Assembly (NCBI GenBank): GCA_964614525.1
Contig: CAZTPA010000017.1
Span: forward strand, 1 to 47,130
Origin: PWND01 sp964614525
GTDB lineage: Bacteria; Bacteroidota; Bacteroidia; Bacteroidales; UBA7960
DNA length: 47,130 nt
Direction: 5' to 3'
The position numbers and the translations under genes are program-made. The notes below the pieces were generated by a model. The model did no database searches. It was not told the DNA's origin and was given only the letters and a program-made list of their open reading frames with translations. Shown here piece by piece: positions 7,087 to 15,014 of the stretch (the stretch's first letter is position 1; each line of letters starts with the position of its first letter).

Positions 7087-7728
7087 TTAGAATGTATAAT
7101 CAACACCAAATGTCCAAAGAGTATGATATTGTCCCCAATTATACCATACAACTTCCTGCGACCAATGTTTTCTCACCGGAGTAATAGAATTTGAAAATCT
7201 GAAATTAAATCTTATATTATCTGTAACAGGAAAATATATTCCGGCCCACAAATTTCCTTCAAAACGATTATATGGCCGCTCGTCAGAAACGTCAATAACT
7301 CGATCATCATTCTCTACTTCATATGAACCAACCAATACCGCAAAGGACAAACCTATTTCCGCGGTCATTTTCTTTACATAATTAAATGAGCTGTAAGGAG
7401 CAAGACTTTGCTTAAACAAAAGAACTGTTTCTGCATAATCTAATTTCAAAAGATAATCCCTGTCAAGAGGTTCGCTGGGAACAGCCCTGCTACCTTTAGT
7501 TATATACAATAATTCGATCTGCAATTTGGAATTTATCGAAAGGGGATAAGCTGTATAAACTCCTGCAAACCAACCAAGTTTGTTGGGTCCGGCCAACTCA
7601 TCTCCGGATATTTCACTTGCAACTATTCCGGCTTTTAAGCCTCCCTCAAATCTTTGAGAAAATACAGAAGTACTTATGCTGATAATCAATAAGAAAAGAA
7701 GATATTTCATTTTCATGTTTTGAACCAT
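7087..7728 (-). CDS. Outer-membrane beta-barrel protein (PorT-like family)
   Basis: After a signal peptide (MKYLLFLLIISISTSVFSQ, cleavage after SQ likely) the 213-residue chain shows the alternating pattern of membrane beta strands and opens with RFEGGLKAGIVASEISGDELAG. This is the usual beginning of the Bacteroidota outer-membrane beta-barrel family (PF13568 type). It ends in an aromatic residue (FGVDYTF), as expected for a BAM-inserted barrel. The ATG at 7728 gives a short MVQN prefix, and the downstream methionines at residues 5 and 7 are equally possible starts. Function is unknown. ubiX follows 30 bases downstream. Confidence 0.8.
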   Translation of the reverse strand: MVQNMKMKYLLFLLIISISTSVFSQRFEGGLKAGIVASEISGDELAGPNKLGWFAGVYTAYPLSINSKLQIELLYITKGSRAVPSEPLDRDYLLKLDYAETVLLFKQSLAPYSSFNYVKKMTAEIGLSFAVLVGSYEVENDDRVIDVSDERPYNRFEGNLWAGIYFPVTDNIRFNFRFSNSITPVRKHWSQEVVWYNWGQYHTLWTFGVDYTF

Positions 7729-7972
7729 TTAATACTTATCCCGTTTTAATAACAAAAGAAAACACAATTATTAATTATTTAGAAATTTATCAAAACTCTA
7801 AAGTAACAAAAATATTAATAGATTTTTATAATTACAGCATACTTAATTCTTATAATAATAATTGGAATTAAATGCTCTGTTAAAATAAAAAAGCCATATA
7901 CAATTTACTTTTTATTAAATTAGCATATATTATTTGATTATTAAGATTCTTTTAATGGGTTAATTCATATAA

Positions 7973-9514
7973 ATGGCATCAGATTTAGCAAATATAATCT
8001 TATCAATAAGTAATTCTCAGCTTTCCGGGGAATTACAAAAAGTATTAGATAAGTTTTATTGCATTATCGTTTTTGATGATAAAAAAGAAATCACATACAT
8101 AAATAAAAACTTCTCGAAACTTTCCGGCTACAATAATAAGCAGCTGAAAAATTTACCTGAATCTCTTTCAGGAAAAATATTAAACAAAAAGAATCTGAAT
8201 GCAGTTTGGAAATCATTAAAAACCAAGGGAGACTGGAAGGGTCATATCCAGTTTAGGAAAAAGGGCGGTGAAAGTTTGTGGCTTGACGTTTCGGCTTTGG
8301 GCATAAAAGACGCAAATAGTAATATTTCACAAGCCATGTTTATTGCTTCAAATATTACCGATTACAAAAATGCCATGGAGATAAAAAGCATGTTTTTATC
8401 TAATATGAGCCATGAGCTGCGAACTCCTCTGAATGGCATCCTGGGGCTTGCTAATCTTTTAAATGAATCAACATTAAATGCAGAACAAAAAAACTACATT
8501 TATGAGTTGAAAAATGCCAGTTTAACAATGTTAAAAATGGTGGATGACCTCATTGATCTTAATAAAATTGAAGGTGGCAAAATGAAAATTGAAGAACATC
8601 CATTTTTTTTGAAAGAATTGGTAAATCAGGTTATTGCTTTGTATTCAACAAAAATCAAAGAAAAGAACATTGAATTCAAATTATCATTTAATAAAAACAT
8701 TCAGGATAAACTAAAAGGTGATTCTTTCAGGTTAAAGCAAATCTTAATGCAATTACTTGAAAATGCTATAAATTTCACCAAAACCGGTCACGTTGTATTA
8801 GAGATTACAAAAATTGCTAAAATAAAAAACAAAGATAAAATTCAATTTACAGTATCAGACTCAGGGATTGGAATACCCAAAGATAAGCTTAGCTTTATTC
8901 TGGAAAAATTCAATCAGGCAGATATGCAAAATACCCGTCAAATTGGCGGTGCCGGGCTGGGACTTACAATTGCAAAAAATATTATTGAGCTTCAAGGTGG
9001 TGAATTTAAAATATATAGTAAGGAAGGTAAAGGGACAAAAGTTGTATTTTCAATTGCTTTTTCAAAACCATCAAAAAAAACAACACAAGAATCAGAAACT
9101 ATTATTTCTGATAAAGAAAAAGAAATTACAGTTCTCATTGCTGAAGATGTTCCTCTTAATCAGCTCGTGATGAAGAAATTAATGCAAAAATTCGGTTACA
9201 AATCAGAGGTGGCAGCAAACGGGCTAGAAGCACTGGAAAAATTAAAAAAAAGAAAGTATGATATAATTTTAATGGATATGCAAATGCCAATTATGGATGG
9301 ATTTGAAGCCATAAAAGAAATCAGAAACAATTTTCCGGAACCCAAAAAAAACACACCAATAATCTCTATTTCTGCCAATATTATGAATGATGCGAATACT
9401 TTATGTATAAAAGCCGGAGCTGATGATTATATATCAAAACCTTTTGAAAACAGCAAACTATTGAACAAAATGAAATCCTTAATAATAAATAATCAATCCA
9501 ATGAAAAACAATGA
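7973..9514 (+). CDS. Hybrid sensor histidine kinase (PAS-HisKA-HATPase-REC)
   Basis: A 513-residue protein with no membrane segment, so the signal is probably cytoplasmic. Domain order: PAS at about 20-130 (ITYINKNFSKLSGY), HisKA with the phosphorylated H147 in SNMSHELRTPLNG, and a HATPase with N264 in LLENAINF, the DSGIGI box and GGAGLGL. A C-terminal receiver at about 385-505 follows, with acidic pair E391/D392, phosphoacceptor D435 (ILMDMQMP) and K489. Its last 14 bases overlap the Hpt gene that follows, so receiver and Hpt are translationally coupled and probably form consecutive steps of one phosphorelay. The 244-base region upstream is A/T-rich and shows only imperfect -7 boxes. Confidence 0.94.
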   Translation: MASDLANIILSISNSQLSGELQKVLDKFYCIIVFDDKKEITYINKNFSKLSGYNNKQLKNLPESLSGKILNKKNLNAVWKSLKTKGDWKGHIQFRKKGGESLWLDVSALGIKDANSNISQAMFIASNITDYKNAMEIKSMFLSNMSHELRTPLNGILGLANLLNESTLNAEQKNYIYELKNASLTMLKMVDDLIDLNKIEGGKMKIEEHPFFLKELVNQVIALYSTKIKEKNIEFKLSFNKNIQDKLKGDSFRLKQILMQLLENAINFTKTGHVVLEITKIAKIKNKDKIQFTVSDSGIGIPKDKLSFILEKFNQADMQNTRQIGGAGLGLTIAKNIIELQGGEFKIYSKEGKGTKVVFSIAFSKPSKKTTQESETIISDKEKEITVLIAEDVPLNQLVMKKLMQKFGYKSEVAANGLEALEKLKKRKYDIILMDMQMPIMDGFEAIKEIRNNFPEPKKNTPIISISANIMNDANTLCIKAGADDYISKPFENSKLLNKMKSLIINNQSNEKQ

Positions 9515-9884
9515 TATAAGTTCCAATCAAGATAATGAAATACTTTATGATTTTACTTATCTGGATGAACTCAGTGACGGTGATATGGAATTCAAAATAA
9601 GTATGATATCTATGTTTATTGAAGCAGTACCCGTTTCATTAAATGATATGCGCACTTATTATTCAGAAAAAAAATGGAAATCTCTTCGCGAGGTAGCTCA
9701 TAAATACAAACCACAATTAGGATTTATGGGAATAAAATCAATAAAAGAAGATGTTGAACAAATTGAACAAAATGCTGCTGCCGAAAAAAATCTTGAAAGT
9801 ATCCCCTCCCTTATTGACAAAGTGGAAGAAGCATCTTATATTGCAGTGAAGCAATTAAAAAAGGAACTTGATATGCTTATGTAG
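9501..9884 (+). CDS. Histidine phosphotransfer (Hpt) protein
   Basis: A small 127-residue, largely helical protein. The segment LREVAHKYKPQLGFMG (62-77) is the Hpt signature, with H67 as the likely phosphorylated residue and K70 and the G74/G77 pair in the usual places. It should carry phosphate from a hybrid-kinase receiver to a downstream receiver. The start overlaps the kinase gene by 14 bases in another frame. The nearest stand-alone receiver is at 12004-12375, and a second hybrid kinase lies between. A hairpin followed by Ts ends the operon at 9898-9939. Confidence 0.85.
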   Translation: MKNNDISSNQDNEILYDFTYLDELSDGDMEFKISMISMFIEAVPVSLNDMRTYYSEKKWKSLREVAHKYKPQLGFMGIKSIKEDVEQIEQNAAAEKNLESIPSLIDKVEEASYIAVKQLKKELDMLM

Positions 9885-9897
9885 TTTCATAACTAAG

Positions 9898-9939
9898 AAA
9901 ATTCTGATTGCATTTGTTAAAAATTACAGAATTTTTTTT
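9898..9939 (+). terminator. Intrinsic terminator after the Hpt gene
   Basis: AAAATTCTG (9898-9906) pairs with CAGAATTTT (9927-9935), followed by TTTT. The 9-bp stem is A/T-rich with a 20-base loop, so it is moderate in strength. It overlaps the stop codon of the convergent second kinase gene at 9938. Confidence 0.55.
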
Positions 9940-11830
9940 AGGGATTAATATCTTTATCAAGCCAGTAATTTTTCTTTAAAACTTTAAATATTGCATCAAG
10001 ATTTTCTTTTTTAAGGCTTCTTAGAAAAACATCTCCTCCAATATCATGAATATTATTTGATAATCTAACCCACTCCAGAAACACTTCCTTTTCCTCAATC
10101 AAATTATGACTCTCAAGGAAAGAAACGATAACCTCAATTTCTTTGTCATCAAAATTGCTTCTGGGAGAATTCGGCCATTTCTCAAGTATTAATGAGATTG
10201 CTTTTTTGTGAATATCCGATTTTTCAAAACTTAAATCTGAAATATCTGCTTTTTCAGGCTTTCTGTTTTTTATTTCTTTAGATAATTTTGAAAAAATTGC
10301 ACTAAGCAACTTTGCCGGATTAAAGGGCTTAACAACAAGATCATCCATGCCATGGCTCTTTACTTCTTCTTTTAGGCCTTCCTCAGCAGATGCGGTTAAA
10401 GCAATTAAAGGGATATTCTTATTATGCTCAAACTCCTTTCTTATCATCCTTGCAATTTCAACGCCACTGTAATCTGGCATTCTCAAATCTATCAAAGCAA
10501 CATCAAATTTTTGTGACGATAATAAGTTAACAGCAACTTTCCCTGTTTCTGCAATTCGAACAGTAGCGCCCCATTTTTTAAGCCATTTACGAGCAAGCAT
10601 TATATTCATCAAATTATCTTCAATAAGAATTACTCTAACTCCATCAAGCCTGATATCCTCTGCAATTACTTTTCTGCTAATATCCTTTTTAGGGGACAAA
10701 TCAATTTCGGTTTTCAGCTTAATCAGAAAAAGTGAACCCTGATTTTCTTCAGAATCAACAGTAATAGTTCCACCGTGGAGTTCAATAATTTTTTTAACTA
10801 TAGCCAATCCTAAACCACTTCCGCCAAATTTTCTGGACACATCTGCTCCACCTTGTGAAAAAGGCTTAAAAAGCTCCTTCTGCTTTGTTTTACTTATTCC
10901 TATACCAGTGTCTTTTACAAATATTTCAAGGTCTATTTCTTTTTTAGAAATCTTTTTTGCTTTGGCACCAACAGTTACTGAACCTTCAAAAGTAAATTTT
11001 ATAGCGTTGGATATAAGGTTATTTAATATTTGTGCCATTCTACCCGGATCACCAAAAATATCATTCTCCGGAATACCTTCAAAAACAGACTTTATTATGA
11101 TACCTTTCTCATTAGCTTTTGGCTTCCATGTTTCAATAATTTTAAGAATTGTATTTTTGATATTATAAGGAATGTTTTCCAACTCCAGTTTCCCTGCTTC
11201 AAATTTTGAGTAATCGAGGATGTCATCAATCAGTGTTAATAGATTATCTACAGAAAAATTAAGTGCTTCCAAACTTTCATGCTGTTCATCACTTACTCCC
11301 TCAGACATTAGCAAGTCGGAAACTCCAATAATAGCATTTAAGGGAGTTCTTATTTCATGACTCATAACTGATAAAAACTCCAGTTTAGACTTATATGTAT
11401 TTACAATCTCTTCTTGTGCTTTTGCCAAAGCTTCCTCGGCTTCCTTTCTTTTTGTAATATCTTCTTTTATTGCAAGATAATGTGTAATCTTACCATAATC
11501 ATCAAATACCGGAGTTATTGTAACATATTCCCAGAAATACTCACCATTCTTTTTTATATTGTGAAACTGGCCTTGCCACTGTTTACCTGTGCTAATCTTA
11601 TTCCACAAGTCTTTATAAAAATGCTTGTCTTGTTTTCCGGATTTTAAAAAACTTGTATTTTTACCAATAACTTCATCACGTGAATAACCCGAAACATCCA
11701 AAAACTTTTTATTAACATATACAATATTCCCACCAGTATCTGTTATTACAACGGAGTTGGCACTCTGTTCTACAGCCTGCATTAGCAACTTATACTCCTG
11801 TGATTGTGACTTGTTTGTCTCTCTTTGCAT
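9938..11830 (-). CDS. Hybrid sensor histidine kinase (PAS-HisKA-HATPase-REC plus unassigned tail)
   Basis: A soluble 630-residue hybrid kinase. A PAS/PAC module lies at about 12-130 (GNIVYVNKKFLDVSGYSRDE, ending IKEDITKRKEAEE), then a short coiled linker. HisKA has H158 in SVMSHEIRTPLNA. HATPase has N275 in NLISNAIKF, DTGIGI and GGSGLGL. The receiver is at about 397-515 with D448 (ALIDLRMPD) and K501 (VVKPF). About 115 residues follow the receiver (DKEIEVIVSFLESHNLIEEKEVFLEW...). They look helical but lack the AHxLKG pattern of an Hpt domain, and I do not recognise them. The gene is divergent from the receiver/polysaccharide operon at 12004, 173 bases apart, which suggests that operon is its target (inference). 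Confidence 0.94.
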   Translation of the reverse strand: MQRETNKSQSQEYKLLMQAVEQSANSVVITDTGGNIVYVNKKFLDVSGYSRDEVIGKNTSFLKSGKQDKHFYKDLWNKISTGKQWQGQFHNIKKNGEYFWEYVTITPVFDDYGKITHYLAIKEDITKRKEAEEALAKAQEEIVNTYKSKLEFLSVMSHEIRTPLNAIIGVSDLLMSEGVSDEQHESLEALNFSVDNLLTLIDDILDYSKFEAGKLELENIPYNIKNTILKIIETWKPKANEKGIIIKSVFEGIPENDIFGDPGRMAQILNNLISNAIKFTFEGSVTVGAKAKKISKKEIDLEIFVKDTGIGISKTKQKELFKPFSQGGADVSRKFGGSGLGLAIVKKIIELHGGTITVDSEENQGSLFLIKLKTEIDLSPKKDISRKVIAEDIRLDGVRVILIEDNLMNIMLARKWLKKWGATVRIAETGKVAVNLLSSQKFDVALIDLRMPDYSGVEIARMIRKEFEHNKNIPLIALTASAEEGLKEEVKSHGMDDLVVKPFNPAKLLSAIFSKLSKEIKNRKPEKADISDLSFEKSDIHKKAISLILEKWPNSPRSNFDDKEIEVIVSFLESHNLIEEKEVFLEWVRLSNNIHDIGGDVFLRSLKKENLDAIFKVLKKNYWLDKDINP

Positions 11831-11886
11831 GTCAGATTAATTATTTTACACAATTATCTCAACGATAGGAATATGATTTTGTTCTT

Positions 11887-11921
11887 CAAAATTAAATTTT
11901 TATTACTTAACAATAAACAAA
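11887..11921 (-). promoter_or_regulatory. Possible promoter of the second hybrid kinase gene
   Basis: Minus-strand TTTG (11918-11921), 23 bases, then TAATTTTG (11887-11894). The -7 box is a full match and the spacing is slightly longer than the usual 19-21. It gives a leader of about 50 bases. No equally good promoter is seen for the divergent operon in the same 173-base region. Confidence 0.35.
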
Positions 11922-12003
11922 ATAATTTAAATGATGTTTGTCTTATCAAGAATTATTCTAAATAGAGGCATTTATTAATTACTAACTATAAAATAAAGAG
12001 ATT

Positions 12004-12375
12004 ATGAAAATATTAGTTTGCGAAGACGACATTATGATGAGAAAAGCAATTGAGCATAAGCTTAAAAATGAAGGATACGAAATTGACATGGCTGAGGATG
12101 GCAAAATTGCCACCGAAAAAATAAAAAGCAATGATTATGATTTAGTTATAACAGATATGCTAATGCCCTTTGTAGGTGGCCTGGAGATAATAAACCTGTT
12201 GCGAACAGATTTGAAAAAAGAAACCCCTATAATTGTTTTATCAAAAGTTGGAGGAGAATCATCAATAATTGAGGCTTTTAATTCTGGTGCAGATGACTAT
12301 CTGACAAAGCCATTCAGTCCCGCCGAATTATCAATACGTGTAAAAAGATTTTTGATGAAAAAGCAATATTCTTAA
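12004..12375 (+). CDS. Stand-alone receiver-domain response regulator (CheY-like)
   Basis: The 123 residues form one complete receiver domain with no output domain. It has acidic residues E7/D8/D9, phosphoacceptor D51 (VITDMLMP), S80 and K102 in DYLTKPF, and a short basic tail. It must act by binding a partner or by passing phosphate on. It is the first gene of a four-gene run (gaps 23, 11 and 1 bases) with a TPR/barrel protein, a HEAT protein and a GT2 transferase, so a likely role is post-translational control of polysaccharide synthesis or export. The hybrid kinases and Hpt protein immediately upstream are the obvious phosphodonors. Confidence 0.9.
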   Translation: MKILVCEDDIMMRKAIEHKLKNEGYEIDMAEDGKIATEKIKSNDYDLVITDMLMPFVGGLEIINLLRTDLKKETPIIVLSKVGGESSIIEAFNSGADDYLTKPFSPAELSIRVKRFLMKKQYS

Positions 12376-12398
12376 TTAAAAAATAAATTAATTAAAAA

Positions 12399-13628
12399 AT
12401 GAAAAACTACATAAATAAAATCATATTAATATTTATTCTTTTGATACTTCCCTTCCATGGGATATCTCAAGATAGTGCTAAAGATGATTTTCAAAAAGCC
12501 AAAGAACTGGCTTATGAAGGCGAAACAGAAGAGGCTTTAGAAATACTATCAGACCTGCTCGACAAAAACAATGAATACCATGATGCAGCAGTGTTAAAGG
12601 CAAGAATAAATATGTGGAATAAAAACTATACTGTTGCAGCAGAAATATTGCAAGAAGTATTAAAAAAAGCCCCTAATCATCGCGATGCTATTGAGACCAA
12701 AATAGATTTGGCAATATGGTCAGAAGATTACCAATCAGCGATAGAGTTGATTGATCCAATATTGAAATCGGAACCCGGAAATACAGACCTTTTATACAAA
12801 AAAGCAATTGCCAAATACAATCTGGGATTTGAGGATGAGTCAGCTGACCTACTGAGGGAAGTTTTATCAATAAATCCGGCTTTTGAGGATGCTGCGCAGC
12901 TTTTAGATGTAATAAAAGATAATAACTTAAATAACAAGATTGAACTTGCATATAAAGGCGATTACTTTGAACACACAGGGCCATGGCATTTGTATTCGGT
13001 TGATTATTCCAGGCGCATAAATAAGCTGGGAAATATAATCCTAAGAGCAAACATGGCACAACGATTTAATGAAAGTGCTTATCAGTTTGAGATAGATGCA
13101 TATCCTGTAATTCAAGCGGGAACCTATATGTATTTAAATGCAGGCTATTCTCTTTCAGACAAATTATTTCCAAAAACAAGACTTGGCCTGGAAGTATTTC
13201 AAGCTTTGTTTTTTGAAACAGAGCTTTCGGGAGGATTCAGAATAATGAATTATACTGATAATGATTTGATTATCATCACAGCTTCAATAAGTAAATATTT
13301 CCCGAAATACTATTTTTCATTCAGGCCGTACTTTTCATTTTCACCTGAGAAACCAAATGCGCAATCATATTTTCTGACTGCCAGAAGGTATTTTTCCGGA
13401 CCGCAGCACCATCTCACATTAATGCTTGGCTCGGGATTTTCAGCAGATGAGGATTTACTTCTTGCAGGTGAAATATATGACCTTGCCGGCTATAGTTTTT
13501 CTTTAAAATACCAGCAAAAAATATCTAAAAACTTCTTGTTTAAGTTAGGCGGTGGATATAAGCATTATAATAATGCAATATGGGGTAATCCCATTACAAT
13601 AGAAGCAGCAATTATCTGTAATTTCTAA
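12399..13628 (+). CDS. TPR plus YaiO-family outer-membrane beta-barrel protein
   Basis: Signal peptide at 1-23 (ending FHGISQ), a periplasmic TPR region at about 28-170 with at least four repeats (AKELAYEGETEEALEILSDLL, AVLKARINMWNKNYTVAAEIL, AIELIDPILKSEPGNTDLLYKKA and so on), then a barrel of about 230 residues from NKIELAYKGDYF to the terminal aromatic residue (AAIICNF). The barrel resembles the YaiO family. TPR followed by a barrel is the architecture of PgaA, the porin that exports poly-GlcNAc and guides its deacetylation. With a GT2 synthase in the same operon, the simplest reading is an exopolysaccharide export porin. The exported polymer is unknown. Confidence 0.85.
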   Translation: MKNYINKIILIFILLILPFHGISQDSAKDDFQKAKELAYEGETEEALEILSDLLDKNNEYHDAAVLKARINMWNKNYTVAAEILQEVLKKAPNHRDAIETKIDLAIWSEDYQSAIELIDPILKSEPGNTDLLYKKAIAKYNLGFEDESADLLREVLSINPAFEDAAQLLDVIKDNNLNNKIELAYKGDYFEHTGPWHLYSVDYSRRINKLGNIILRANMAQRFNESAYQFEIDAYPVIQAGTYMYLNAGYSLSDKLFPKTRLGLEVFQALFFETELSGGFRIMNYTDNDLIIITASISKYFPKYYFSFRPYFSFSPEKPNAQSYFLTARRYFSGPQHHLTLMLGSGFSADEDLLLAGEIYDLAGYSFSLKYQQKISKNFLFKLGGGYKHYNNAIWGNPITIEAAIICNF

Positions 13629-13639
13629 AAATATTTAAT

Positions 13640-15013
13640 ATGAATAATAATATACATTTGTTAAAAACCGTAAAGATTATATTAATTCTTGTGCTTTTTT
13701 TTCAAATAATCTTTATCAATAATTTGTACTCCCAAACAAATCAGAAAGAAAAAAGCAAAACTGAAACCATCACCTCACAAACTAATAATGAGTCAGAGAA
13801 TCCTGAAAACTCCGACAATTCCTTAGTTGCAACAAAGCTTGATATTCCATCAACAGAAAGTTACTTTACAAGACAAATAAACAGGTTTCTGAGCCAAGAA
13901 CTTAATACTCAGATAATAATATCAATAATAATATATTTAATCTTAAGTATAATAGTGCTGTTTTTTGTAATCCTTATAAACAGGAAAAGGCTTTTAAGAA
14001 GAGAGAAAAAGTCGGAAATAATAAGGAGTTCTTACCAGGATCAATTAGCTCAATATGTTTTTGATGAGGACTCGGATTCAGTTATGTTCTTTCCGATTAA
14101 AAATAATTTCAAAAGACAAATCTTCATTGATGAATTATTAAAGTTCCATGCTGACTTATCGGGTGAATCTGCAGAAAAGCTCAGAGAAATGTATTACAAT
14201 CTCAATTTAAATGAAGACTCACTAAAAAAAGCAATGCACAAAAAATGGCATCACAAAGCCAAAGGATTCAGGGAACTTGCACAAATGGATGTGCCTGCAA
14301 AAGACATAATAAAAAAACATATAAATTCAAAAAATCCAATTCTGCGAGTTGAAGCTCAAACAGCTTTGATAAAACTCGACAAAGAAAATCCCCTGGGATT
14401 CCTTGACAATTTGAACACCACTTTATCAAGATGGGAAATGATTAATATTTATAATGCATTGGTAAGCAACAATATAAATATAGAATCATTTGAAAAATGG
14501 CTAGATAAGAAAAACACCTCTGTTGTGATATTTGCGATTATAATGATAAAGCTGTTTAAACATCTTGATTCTGCGCCGAAAGTCTCATCTTTTTTATATC
14601 ATAACGATCCTGATGTAAGACATGCTGCAATTGAAACTATTGATAAGCTAGACTTACCGGAATACAAAAATGAGCTGAAAGAGTTATACTACATAGAATC
14701 CTATCTTGAAGAGAATCATTTGTTTACAAAATCAAAAGAACTTAAAATTTCATCTGAAAATGATATTCTTGATGAGATCTATTACAAAAGAAACAAATTG
14801 GCTCTCATTGATGCAGTTATGAAATCAGCAGAATCCGAAGACACTTTTTTCTTTGGTGATATTTTAAGAAACGGGGAAAACGATTTTCTTTCAAAATTAA
14901 AAGCTGCAAAAGCCATTGCAAGCACAAGTTCGATTAATACTATCAAACTTAACAATGAGGAAAAAACCGAAGTACAAGAAATAATTAATTGCGTTTTTAA
15001 AAAGGAGAATTAA
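13640..15013 (+). CDS. Membrane-anchored HEAT-repeat protein
   Basis: 457 residues. A hydrophobic signal-like segment at about 10-31 is followed by an S/T/N/E-rich, low-complexity periplasmic stretch (33-75), one strong membrane helix at about 92-115 ending in RKRLLRREKK, and a cytoplasmic domain of helical repeats. HEAT-like units can be seen at about 235-260 (NPILRVEAQTALIKL) and 325-350 (DPDVRHAAIETIDKL). HEAT arrays bind proteins, so this may be a scaffold linking the receiver (12004) or the glycosyltransferase to the membrane. It lies 11 bases after the barrel gene and 1 base before the GT2 gene. No enzymatic motif is visible. Confidence 0.78.
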   Translation: MNNNIHLLKTVKIILILVLFFQIIFINNLYSQTNQKEKSKTETITSQTNNESENPENSDNSLVATKLDIPSTESYFTRQINRFLSQELNTQIIISIIIYLILSIIVLFFVILINRKRLLRREKKSEIIRSSYQDQLAQYVFDEDSDSVMFFPIKNNFKRQIFIDELLKFHADLSGESAEKLREMYYNLNLNEDSLKKAMHKKWHHKAKGFRELAQMDVPAKDIIKKHINSKNPILRVEAQTALIKLDKENPLGFLDNLNTTLSRWEMINIYNALVSNNINIESFEKWLDKKNTSVVIFAIIMIKLFKHLDSAPKVSSFLYHNDPDVRHAAIETIDKLDLPEYKNELKELYYIESYLEENHLFTKSKELKISSENDILDEIYYKRNKLALIDAVMKSAESEDTFFFGDILRNGENDFLSKLKAAKAIASTSSINTIKLNNEEKTEVQEIINCVFKKEN

Positions 15014-15014
15014 A

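Noticed and set aside
12688..13059. 123-residue minus-strand frame
   Set aside because: Antisense to the TPR region of the barrel protein; cysteine- and leucine-rich translation without a domain.
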